Shown: positions 1 through 6,889 of the stretch, piece after piece
Layout: every line of letters starts with the position of its first letter
Position numbering within the stretch: position 1 is the first letter of the stretch
NCBI GenBank assembly: GCA_002702965.1
Contig: PADE01000280.1
Span: 7,579-15,319 of the forward strand
DNA from: Planctomycetaceae bacterium
GTDB lineage: Bacteria; Planctomycetota; Planctomycetia; Pirellulales; Pirellulaceae
Direction: 5' to 3'
DNA: 7,741 bases
Translations under genes and position numbers: made by a program
Notes under the pieces: generated by a model
What the model was told of the DNA's origin: nothing
The model's input: only the letters and a program-made list of their open reading frames with translations
Databases searched by the model: none

Positions 1-1212
1 GTATTCGGCAAATGGCATGTCGGCCTGACCTGGTATGACAAAGCGGGCAACAGGCTGGGCGGTGGCTTTAAGAACTCTCTCTTAATCGACTACGACAAGA
101 GTACACCTCTTGAAGACGGACCGAACGCACGGGGCTTCGATGATTCGTTCATCACGCCCAATTGCCCCACTACGGATCCACTCTATCTCTACATTGACAA
201 TGGCATGGTTCCTGTGCCTGCCAGCCAGCGGCATCAACGAAGCAGCGTTCCCAATCTCGGGGGAAAATGGCGGTGGGACAACGATGAAGGCTGGATGTCG
301 CCCGGCTATCGTTTTGTCGATGCCGACTTGTTGTTCTACGACAAGACCATCGAATTCATCACCAAGCATCGAAAGAACCATCCGGACCAACCGTTCTTCG
401 TAGTCTTTTCGACACAGATTTCTCACGCGCCTGTCCTGCCCGCACCTGAATTCCGGGGCAAATCAGGAGCGGGTCCGCGAGGCGATTTTGTTCATGAACT
501 CGATGATTTGACCGGTCGGCTGCTCGATGCCATCGACCAACTTGGGATCGACGAGGACACCTTGGTCATGTTCAATTCCGACAACGGACCCGAAACAGTG
601 CATACCGACTGGATGAGACAAGATCACGATCATGATGCAGCCGGCGGCCTACGAGGTGTGAAACGAGACGGTTGGGAAGGGGGCCATCGCGTTCCCTTCA
701 TCGCGCGTTGGCCGGGGCGGATTCCCGCGGGGCAAGTCTCGAAGCAATTGACGAATACCACCGACATCTTTGCCACAATCGCTTCAGTTGTCGGCTATCG
801 GCTCCCCGACGATGTGGCGGTCGACAGTTTTGACATGCTGCCCGCCATGCTCGGGATTCAGGACGAAGACGATTCGATCCGACCCCACATGCTTACTCAG
901 AGTTTTCGGGCGCAGTTTCAGATTCGTCAGGGCAACTGGAAATACCTGGATCACATGGGGTCAGGCGGAAACAACTACGGCCAAGGCATCTTGGAGAAAT
1001 ACGCGCTGCCTGAGACGGCGCCTAAGGCAACAGGTCAATTGTTCAACCTGGCTGTTGACCCAGGCGAAACCACCAACGTGTTTTTCACCGAGCCGGCCAA
1101 ACGTGAAGAGCTGCAGGGTTTGTTGAAGAAGTTGACGCCGAAAGAAGGTGGTCGTAGTGCGCCGAAGAACCGAGAGCCGATCGGAATGGAAAACATACCT
1201 CGCCTGAAATAG
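1..1212 (+). CDS. Type I sulfatase (S1 family arylsulfatase-like), 5'-truncated by window edge
   Basis: Hydrolyses sulfate esters, probably on a carbohydrate in the periplasm or outside the cell. The frame is open from base 1, giving 403 visible residues. Residues 3-8 (GKWHVG) are the C-terminal part of the second sulfatase signature. H142 in SHAP fits the conserved active-site histidine. SDNG at 193-196 supplies the Asp-Asn metal ligands. K221 followed by EGGHR (226-230), then PFIARWPG, matches the lysine/EGGxR block. RQGNWKYL (309-316) and LFNLAVDPGETTN (347-359) are the usual C-terminal subdomain strands. The Cys/Ser-x-Pro-x-Arg formylglycine site and the signal peptide lie before the window, so neither activation type nor export can be read. 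An internal ATG at 205 is not the true start, because signature residues precede it. No frameshift is seen. The sulfated substrate and S1 subfamily cannot be read from the sequence; the GH123-like gene nearby makes a sulfated amino-sugar glycan one possibility. Confidence 0.93.
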   Translation, partial: VFGKWHVGLTWYDKAGNRLGGGFKNSLLIDYDKSTPLEDGPNARGFDDSFITPNCPTTDPLYLYIDNGMVPVPASQRHQRSSVPNLGGKWRWDNDEGWMSPGYRFVDADLLFYDKTIEFITKHRKNHPDQPFFVVFSTQISHAPVLPAPEFRGKSGAGPRGDFVHELDDLTGRLLDAIDQLGIDEDTLVMFNSDNGPETVHTDWMRQDHDHDAAGGLRGVKRDGWEGGHRVPFIARWPGRIPAGQVSKQLTNTTDIFATIASVVGYRLPDDVAVDSFDMLPAMLGIQDEDDSIRPHMLTQSFRAQFQIRQGNWKYLDHMGSGGNNYGQGILEKYALPETAPKATGQLFNLAVDPGETTNVFFTEPAKREELQGLLKKLTPKEGGRSAPKNREPIGMENIPRLK

Positions 1213-1230
1213 CGTTCTTCTCGCGTCACA

Positions 1231-3846
1231 TCATTTCGGAACCGCAACAATGGACTCCGACGCAAAGACCTTGTCCACACGGACGACGCGATGGTTGAGC
1301 GTGTCGCCGACGTAAATGGAGCGATCACTGGCTCCGGCTGCGACAGGCCAACCGAGCGGAATGTTGGGTTGCGGTTCTTTACTTTTCGGACCCCGGCAGT
1401 CGAAATTGCCGTAGTCGCCAAATCGGACAATCTCGTTGTTGGCGTTGTCGCGAACCGAGACCGAATACGTGATGCCGTTGGGAATGTACAAGCGGCCGAA
1501 ACCGTCGACGTCGAAACGCGGCTTGGTACAGGCACACGCCCCGTCGCAGCGCCAGCGACTGATTGGGCCGCAACCCGGATAGCGATTGATCGAACCGGCC
1601 GCTTCCTTGACGGACCGCCCGGCGTGTTTCAAGTCGCCGCCAGCAGGGCTGAATTTGTAGATCGTGCCGACGGCGTGTCGGTAGGCCTCGTCGCTTTCGT
1701 AGCCGGGTGGATGTTGATGGTCTTCCGGCAATCCGTGTTGCAACACGTAAATATTGCCTTTGGTGTCCAGGCGAATGCTGCCGCCATAACCGACGACGCC
1801 GGAAACCGCAACAGGCACCTGCAGCGGCCCGCGACGCGTGTTGATCTTGATCTTGCGATCGAAGTTCACGAGCTTGCCGTCCTTGTCGTACGCGCGGATG
1901 TGGCAGTCGTTCGTTCCATACGTGGCGAACACGCGGCCGAGCGAATCGACATCCAGACCGCACACGCTGCTGCCTCGCCCGTATCGGCCGTCGAGATAGC
2001 CGAACGTGTGCTCGCCGGTGGATGACAGCGGGGCCGGTTTCAGGTCGCGTGTGAAGCGTGCGATCGGCCCCTGATATCCGCCGTCGGTTCCCCAAGTGTA
2101 GATGTGGCCACCCGGACCGATCGCCACGTCAACCGCTTTGATGTCCAGCGGCCCCCCTTCGCCGGTTTCACCGTTGAATCGCCAGACCGTCCCACCGCTG
2201 CGCGTGACGTACACCAACTCGGCATCGCGATCGACATCCATGTACCCCACAAACGTGATCGCGTTCTTGTCGCGATTGAGAAAGTCGTCGCGTGTGACGA
2301 CCAACGCCGTCCCACGATCCTCGACGCGAACCAGTGCCGTGCTGTCCTTCTTTCGGGTTGCTTGTCCGGCAAGCCAAATCACGGGCGTCTTACCGCTTTC
2401 GTCGAGCGTGTATGCACCGCCAATGGTTCCGGTGAGTGGCAACTGGGCAACGATTTGCGCACTCTCGCCGCGGCCGACAATCTTGTACAGCGTCGCCGGC
2501 GGTAGGAAACCACGTGAGACTTTGCGCGAGATGACGTACAACTCACCCGTCTTGCGGCCGACCATGATCTTGTCCGGCCAAGGCACCTTGGTCGTGCCAA
2601 GCAGTTTGCCTGCCGCGCTGATCTCGACGATCCGTCCGTTGACCAGATCGCAGACAAGGATATTTCCGTCGGCATCCGTTTCGATTCCGGCCGCCGCTGT
2701 CTTTTTGTCCCAGGCACTGGGCATCCAATAGGGCTGCTGATCGAAGTCGGGCAGAGTCAGGTCGAAGAACCTGACTGGTCGGGAATCCGACTTTGACAAG
2801 TCCTGTCGATAGATGCGTCCGTGTGGCCAAGTCACATCGATGTCTGCCGGCTGCTTGCCGTCGTAGGGTGTGCCCGCCACGTTCGAGTAGTACGCAAAAC
2901 GTTCGTCCGGCGAGAACGCGACTTGAATGTCCAGCCAACGCGGACAGTTCAGGTTGGCGGCGGCCGGCCACATTGCGACCGTGCGAATCTTGTTGCTGCC
3001 ATCCACAGAGAGGAAGTTCAACCGGCGGTGCTCGCTGTGTACGAAGACGAGTTTTCCACCAATCAGGCGACTGACGACCTCGTTGCCCAAGACGGAAAAC
3101 ACGGGGTACAAGCTATTTTGGTTCGCGGGTGTGAACCCTCGATCCTTACGAGTGATCAGGTCAAAACCGTTCGCTTTTGCCGGACTGGTCGAAGATGCGT
3201 ACGGCAGAATCGTCTTCAGGTAGTTTCCATCGCGATCAAATTTCCGCACATGCCACGGCCACATGCCCGAGTTGCCATGACTGCCGACCGACGACATCAT
3301 CTTGACGAAGAGATTCCCATCCGCATCGACAGCCAAGCCATTGACCGGTGCGCGATACGGCATAACAACCACACTGCCGGTGTAGGGACTGCCGCCGATC
3401 ATCCGTCCGAAGCGGACACTCAGGCCCGCCCGTACGCGAACCGTGAACGGTCCGCCCTCGGCCACTTTTCCGAGATCATTGTTACCGTCCCATACGATCT
3501 CTTGAGACAACCCGACTTCCAGTGGCAGTGGCGGCGGGTTCTTACCGCCCAATACTCCGGCCGCCAAGTGACGCACCGTCTTGCCCTGCGCGTCGAGGAC
3601 CGAAACCTCGACATCGGTCGGCGTGTTCACGGAAAAAGAAACGATCGTCTTGCCATTCGAGCGCGCCACTTTCGGCGAAGTGACAAGTCTCGCTTCGTCT
3701 GCCCGCAGGAAACCAACACAGCAAAGAGACAACACAGAGAAACACGCCATTCGGATCGGCAGCGCGAGCCCCATCGTGTCAGAAGCTTGTCGCAAACGCG
3801 TAGGCAAACGGAGTCTTTCCACGGTCTTCTCCAGCAGACGTTTCAT
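1231..3846 (-). CDS. Exported FlgD-Ig / NHL-type beta-propeller protein, function unknown
   Basis: 871 residues. The N-terminus has a long basic n-region, a hydrophobic core (about 33-47) and a probable signal peptidase site after FLRA (A49/D50); no proper lipobox is present. Residues about 55-140 resemble a FlgD-like Ig domain (VSVLDAQGKTVRHL, then VWDGNNDLGK, then FTVRVRA). From about 165 to 860 there are repeated propeller blades of the form 'V-D-xx-G-N-(I/L)-(Y/F)-V', such as LAVDADGNLFV (171-181), ETDADGNILVCD (389-400), LDVDSLGRVFATYG (631-644), RLDTKGNIYVL (692-702) and YVGDTLNHRVVRVD (845-858), the last a good NHL motif. A cysteine cluster (C759, C767, C771, C773, C817) sits in the last blades. 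Such domains usually mediate binding; no catalytic motif is recognisable. The ATG at 3846 is chosen for its Shine-Dalgarno; in-frame ATGs at 3774 and 3750 would give a more ordinary signal peptide but lack a clear ribosome site. It lies 243 bp downstream of the GH123-like gene on the same strand. Confidence 0.9.
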   Translation of the reverse strand: MKRLLEKTVERLRLPTRLRQASDTMGLALPIRMACFSVLSLCCVGFLRADEARLVTSPKVARSNGKTIVSFSVNTPTDVEVSVLDAQGKTVRHLAAGVLGGKNPPPLPLEVGLSQEIVWDGNNDLGKVAEGGPFTVRVRAGLSVRFGRMIGGSPYTGSVVVMPYRAPVNGLAVDADGNLFVKMMSSVGSHGNSGMWPWHVRKFDRDGNYLKTILPYASSTSPAKANGFDLITRKDRGFTPANQNSLYPVFSVLGNEVVSRLIGGKLVFVHSEHRRLNFLSVDGSNKIRTVAMWPAAANLNCPRWLDIQVAFSPDERFAYYSNVAGTPYDGKQPADIDVTWPHGRIYRQDLSKSDSRPVRFFDLTLPDFDQQPYWMPSAWDKKTAAAGIETDADGNILVCDLVNGRIVEISAAGKLLGTTKVPWPDKIMVGRKTGELYVISRKVSRGFLPPATLYKIVGRGESAQIVAQLPLTGTIGGAYTLDESGKTPVIWLAGQATRKKDSTALVRVEDRGTALVVTRDDFLNRDKNAITFVGYMDVDRDAELVYVTRSGGTVWRFNGETGEGGPLDIKAVDVAIGPGGHIYTWGTDGGYQGPIARFTRDLKPAPLSSTGEHTFGYLDGRYGRGSSVCGLDVDSLGRVFATYGTNDCHIRAYDKDGKLVNFDRKIKINTRRGPLQVPVAVSGVVGYGGSIRLDTKGNIYVLQHGLPEDHQHPPGYESDEAYRHAVGTIYKFSPAGGDLKHAGRSVKEAAGSINRYPGCGPISRWRCDGACACTKPRFDVDGFGRLYIPNGITYSVSVRDNANNEIVRFGDYGNFDCRGPKSKEPQPNIPLGWPVAAGASDRSIYVGDTLNHRVVRVDKVFASESIVAVPK

Positions 3847-4089
3847 GTGTGGCGCCCTCGGATCGCGGTTCCAGCTGCCACCAATAGTGAGCCCAGCGAG
3901 ATGGCGTGTGGGGCTATGGCCGAAACGCCCTTAAATCCCGCAGCGAAGTCGCAGCTGCGCGTGTTTCGTTTATCGGTCGTTTGATTGGACACGGTTCTCT
4001 GATTGGCCTCGCGGGCGCTGTACCTATTCCCCACACGCCCCACAAGCGAGATCCGTCAGGGGTCGCGAACGGCTAGACGTGAGCGGACC
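3847..4089. other. 243-bp spacer between the two minus-strand genes
   Basis: No convincing gene, RNA or intrinsic terminator was seen. It holds a modest hairpin (6-bp arms CGCAGC at 3939-3944 and GCTGCG at 3954-3959, 9-nt loop, no T-tract on either side) and two direct copies of TGATTGG (3982-3988 and 4000-4006). No good -35/-10 pair was recognised on the minus strand. Whether the propeller gene is cotranscribed with the GH123-like gene or has its own promoter here cannot be decided by eye. Confidence 0.5.
3855..3859 (-). promoter_or_regulatory. Shine-Dalgarno of the propeller gene
   Basis: The minus strand reads CGAGGGCGCCACAC immediately before the ATG at 3846, so GAGGG lies 8 nt upstream of the start. 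This supports the longest start over the internal ATGs at 3774 and 3750, where no comparable purine run is seen. Confidence 0.6.
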
Positions 4090-6600
4090 TCAGGGCAAGG
4101 CGTCGTGAATGGCAATAATGTGCGCTGCGCATGTCTGTTGAATGGTATCGTATTCCTCGGGGGCGATCTGCGGCGCCAACGACTGGAATTGCTTATAGGC
4201 AGTGCTGTCGCGGTTGCGGTAGCTGAACGCGTGGAGCGGCACGCGGGCCCGCAGGCGGTCGACGTACTTGCGGGCCCTGACGACGGGCGAAAGGTCCGAC
4301 TTGCCGGCATCGCCCGCCTGGGCAATCGCCCCCTCGAGGGTTTGCAGGTAGCGGAAGTCGTTGACACCCTCACGGCGCGCCTCCCAGGAAGTACACGCCG
4401 CCCAGCCGGAGGGAATGCTGAAGGCGAAGCCGTATTGAACCCATTGCTTGGGTGGCGTCGTGTCCGACAAGGAGTACGCGTGGGTCGAGGAGGACGGCAT
4501 GCCGGCGCCGTACTCCCAGATCCAGTTGCCCTGCAGCCCGGCCGCCCAGGTCCATAACCCCGTGTAGAACCGGATGTTTTCGGGGTGCGTGTTAATGAAG
4601 GTGCTGCAGTCGTAGGCCCATAAGTCGGATCCGAGTTTGGCGGCGCGGGCTTTGATCTGCGGCCACTCTTTGCCGCCGATCTGGCTGACGTCCAGGATCC
4701 ATACGTCATACGCCTCGCCCTGCGTCCGCCAGTCCAGGCCGGCGGTGACGGTACGCAGTCCCTGGCGGCGGGCCTCGCCAAAGTGCTTTTCCATGAGCGG
4801 CAACAGGTCACCGCCCTGGGCGCCCGGCTCGTCGAAGGCGTAGAAGAGCGGCTCGGGATACCCCTTCTCGCGGCATCGTTTCAGGATCGCCAACTGGACG
4901 TCAGTCTCCATCGCGTCGTTGTACGGATAGTAGTGAAAGGCGCGCGTGAACCCCGCACCCACGAGCCGCTTCATGTCGTAATCAAAGGCGCTGAAGTTGA
5001 TGCGGGTGTTGCCTTTGTCGTCCCGGTAACGCCACACCTGGCTACCACCCTGGTCAACCGCCGTCATGCCATGACGTCGCTGGTCCAGGTAGCCGCGGTG
5101 GTCTACGGTCAGGGGCAGCTGAACCGATTTTCCCTCGCGCGCCGTGTGCGCGTACATACCAAAGGCCGCATCCGCCTCCAGCAATGTGAGGTCGCGAACG
5201 CGGATGGTGAAAGGAAGGGCGTGGCCGTCGTTCTCGCCCGGCTTCTGGTCGTAGCCGACATAGTCCTTGCCGTGCGCCACAACGTGGATCTCACCCTGAT
5301 AGTCACCCGGCGGCGTGCCCTCCGGGACGAAGGCGGTTACCCACACGCTGCGCCCTTCACCCTTGGGGACCGTGACTTCGACCGTCCGCGTGTACGCGCG
5401 GATCGGCGTGCGCCGCGGCCCCGGCATCAGGTAGTGCGGCCGCAGCTCCCACTGCTGGTGGCTTTTTTTGATCTTCAGCGGATGGCAGACGCGAAACTCC
5501 ACGAGATTCGGCGCCCAAAGGAACATGCCGTCCGGGCCGTTGAGCTGGGGTCGGCCTTTCGGCCCCACGACCAACGGTCCCGACAGGTCTTTCACGGCCT
5601 TGATGAACAGCACGGCCGAAGCGTATTGTCCCGGGGCGGCCGTGATGACCAACGGCTGGTCGATCTGCTCGGGCAACGGCTCGAAATGGTCGTACGTGAG
5701 CGGTAGCGTCGGCCGGGGCACGACGGCAAACCCGCGCTCGACCACCGCATCGGGCCACGACGCCAGCCGGTTCACCGGGCCGCCCGTACTGCCCGCGCGG
5801 ACGCTGTCGTCCTCGACGAGGCAAAAGTCGTCGAACCACGCACGCCGGACGTCGTCGTACCCCCGGAAGTACTTCCAGGGCCGTAGACGGATTTCCGTTT
5901 CCTCGGCCGCGGTCCGAAACGCAATCTCATAGCGCCGCCAGTACGGCACCCAGGACCACCCGAGACTGAGATAGGTGATGAGCTGGCGGTTTGCTTCGCC
6001 GCCGCCAGTTGGCCATGCATCGTTGCGCGGCGCGTCCGATCCCAAAACCTGGAATATTGCCTCCTCCGAGCCGCCGGACATCCGGAACCAGAAACTGAGC
6101 TGGTAGCCGGTGTTCGGCTTCACGGAGATCGGCTCGGAGATGGTCTGCTCGTGCGGCTGCAAGTTGTGAACCACCATCGTGGTGCCGCCCAGTTCAAGCC
6201 CCTCGGGAACCGGCTGTTGTCCAAACCGCGAGTTCTGTGGCAGGTATTCGTCAGCCATTCGTTGATACCACTGCGCCGACTTGACGTAGGGCCCCCAGTT
6301 CCCATCCGATTCGCGCCGTGACAACACCCAACCGTCAGACCCTCGGACTCGCTCCCCCTCGAGCAATTGTTCATGCGGCGGCAACTTGGCGATGTACGCC
6401 TGCACATGGTCCAGTGTCTCGCGCGAGAAGTGGTGCGGATCGCTCACCCATCCATCGGGCACGCCATCGTCGTCGGTGTCTTTTTCGAACCCACCGTTGG
6501 TAAGCAGGTTCGCACGGTTGTCGGCAGCAATCGTCGCCGACGCGATGGCCGACACGAGCGCGACGACGGCCGCCGCCATTTTGTTTCGCCGATTGACCAT
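4090..6600 (-). CDS. Exported GH123 / DUF4091-type glycoside hydrolase-like protein
   Basis: 836 residues. A signal peptide is clear: basic MVNRRNK, hydrophobic AAAVVALVSAIASAT, cleavage near A26/D27. Residues about 30-265 look like a carbohydrate-binding jelly-roll, beginning with NLLTNGGFE, then the acidic DTDDDGVPDGW, and ending in strands such as YQLSFWFR (166-173) and AWFDDFCLVE (254-263). A beta-sandwich linker follows (about 290-470: TVEVTVPKGEGRSVWVTAFVP, then GDYQGEIHV). The catalytic region is about 475-790: FHYYPYND (555-562), FYAFDEPG (586-593) with the adjacent Asp-Glu pair D590-E591, NIRFYTGLWTW (675-685), then WEARREGVNDFRYLQTLE (739-756), a strong DUF4091/GH123 signature. Characterised GH123 enzymes are beta-N-acetylgalactosaminidases using a substrate-assisted mechanism with a neighbouring Asp-Glu pair, which is retained here. 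Specificity for GalNAc is inference; many DUF4091 relatives are uncharacterised. The start is supported by AAGGAG 7 nt upstream. Confidence 0.9.
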   Translation of the reverse strand: MVNRRNKMAAAVVALVSAIASATIAADNRANLLTNGGFEKDTDDDGVPDGWVSDPHHFSRETLDHVQAYIAKLPPHEQLLEGERVRGSDGWVLSRRESDGNWGPYVKSAQWYQRMADEYLPQNSRFGQQPVPEGLELGGTTMVVHNLQPHEQTISEPISVKPNTGYQLSFWFRMSGGSEEAIFQVLGSDAPRNDAWPTGGGEANRQLITYLSLGWSWVPYWRRYEIAFRTAAEETEIRLRPWKYFRGYDDVRRAWFDDFCLVEDDSVRAGSTGGPVNRLASWPDAVVERGFAVVPRPTLPLTYDHFEPLPEQIDQPLVITAAPGQYASAVLFIKAVKDLSGPLVVGPKGRPQLNGPDGMFLWAPNLVEFRVCHPLKIKKSHQQWELRPHYLMPGPRRTPIRAYTRTVEVTVPKGEGRSVWVTAFVPEGTPPGDYQGEIHVVAHGKDYVGYDQKPGENDGHALPFTIRVRDLTLLEADAAFGMYAHTAREGKSVQLPLTVDHRGYLDQRRHGMTAVDQGGSQVWRYRDDKGNTRINFSAFDYDMKRLVGAGFTRAFHYYPYNDAMETDVQLAILKRCREKGYPEPLFYAFDEPGAQGGDLLPLMEKHFGEARRQGLRTVTAGLDWRTQGEAYDVWILDVSQIGGKEWPQIKARAAKLGSDLWAYDCSTFINTHPENIRFYTGLWTWAAGLQGNWIWEYGAGMPSSSTHAYSLSDTTPPKQWVQYGFAFSIPSGWAACTSWEARREGVNDFRYLQTLEGAIAQAGDAGKSDLSPVVRARKYVDRLRARVPLHAFSYRNRDSTAYKQFQSLAPQIAPEEYDTIQQTCAAHIIAIHDALP

Positions 6601-6607
6601 TGCAATG

Positions 6608-6613
6608 CTCCTT
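6608..6613 (-). promoter_or_regulatory. Shine-Dalgarno of the GH123-like gene
   Basis: The minus strand carries AAGGAG followed by a 7-nt spacer and the ATG at 6600. This near-perfect ribosome site fixes the start at 6600 rather than the internal ATG seven codons later (MAAAVV). Confidence 0.8.
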
Positions 6614-6735
6614 CGTCACGTAAGGCCAGACCCCGAATCAAACGTGCTACATAGTTGGGCGCCCGCCTGGCCGACGCCGCGCACGTATCCTAACACGACC
6701 GCTCACGCAATTCGTGATCCGCAGCCCGCCGCTCA

Positions 6736-6752
6736 CCGCGGGCGACCCGCGG
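6736..6752. repeat. Perfect 17-bp inverted repeat, possible operator
   Basis: CCGCGGGCGACCCGCGG has two 7-bp perfectly complementary arms around a 3-bp centre (CGA). It lies between divergent genes and 23 bp before the possible rightward -35 box. No T-tract follows on either strand, so it is not an intrinsic terminator; a repressor or activator operator is possible. In GC-rich DNA a chance palindrome of this size is unlikely but not excluded. Confidence 0.5.
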
Positions 6753-6775
6753 CCGGTCCACCGCCCTGAATTCGA

Positions 6776-6805
6776 TTGGCGAACTGCAGAGCAAACCGCT
6801 AATAT
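6776..6805 (+). promoter_or_regulatory. Possible sigma-70-like promoter for the helical protein gene
   Basis: TTGGCG (6776-6781) and TAATAT (6800-6805) are separated by 18 bp and each matches the consensus at four of six positions. The -10 box would leave an mRNA leader of roughly 75-80 nt before the ATG at 6890. The call is by eye; matches of this quality arise by chance, and promoter consensus in this lineage is uncertain. Confidence 0.3.
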
Positions 6806-6889
6806 TCGCGGGACAGCGGCTGCTACTGAATGACAAGGCTGCGTCCGACGGCTCGATTCGTTCCGATTCACTGATAAGAAGCGATTGCC

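Larger units (their letters stand above)
6601..6889. other. Divergent intergenic region
   Basis: This 289-bp gap separates the 5' ends of the GH123-like gene (leftward) and the helical protein gene (rightward), so it must hold the regulatory signals for at least one of them. I see the ribosome sites, a perfect inverted repeat (6736-6752), and one possible rightward promoter. No leftward -35/-10 pair of good quality was found; minus-strand TAGGAT and TATGTA are possible -10 boxes without suitable -35 partners. No RNA gene is evident. Confidence 0.5.

Noticed and set aside
205..207. ATG at 205 as the start of the sulfatase
   Set aside because: The frame is open to base 1 and residues upstream include the GKWHVG sulfatase signature, so the true start is before the window.
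1291..2025. 244-codon open frame on the + strand inside the propeller gene
   Set aside because: It is antisense to the best NHL blades and has no ribosome site or domain.
3706..3725. Lipobox in the propeller protein around LSLCC
   Set aside because: The residue before the candidate cysteine is Leu or Cys rather than Gly/Ala/Ser, so ordinary signal peptidase I cleavage after FLRA is favoured.
3939..3959. Hairpin in the spacer as a rho-independent terminator of the GH123-like gene
   Set aside because: The stem is only 6 bp with a 9-nt loop, and no T-tract follows on the minus strand.
2821..3984. 387-codon open frame on the + strand antisense to the propeller gene
   Set aside because: It lies opposite a gene with clear domains, signal peptide and ribosome site; its product is Arg/His-rich and low in recognisable motifs, as expected from reading GC-rich coding DNA backwards.
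4783..5706. 307-codon open frame on the + strand antisense to the GH123-like gene
   Set aside because: The opposite strand encodes conserved DUF4091 and beta-sandwich motifs. This product is rich in Arg and Val with no domain, consistent with an antisense shadow.
6657..6664. GGGCGCCC palindrome in the divergent region
   Set aside because: An 8-bp GC palindrome is expected by chance in DNA of this composition and has no supporting context.
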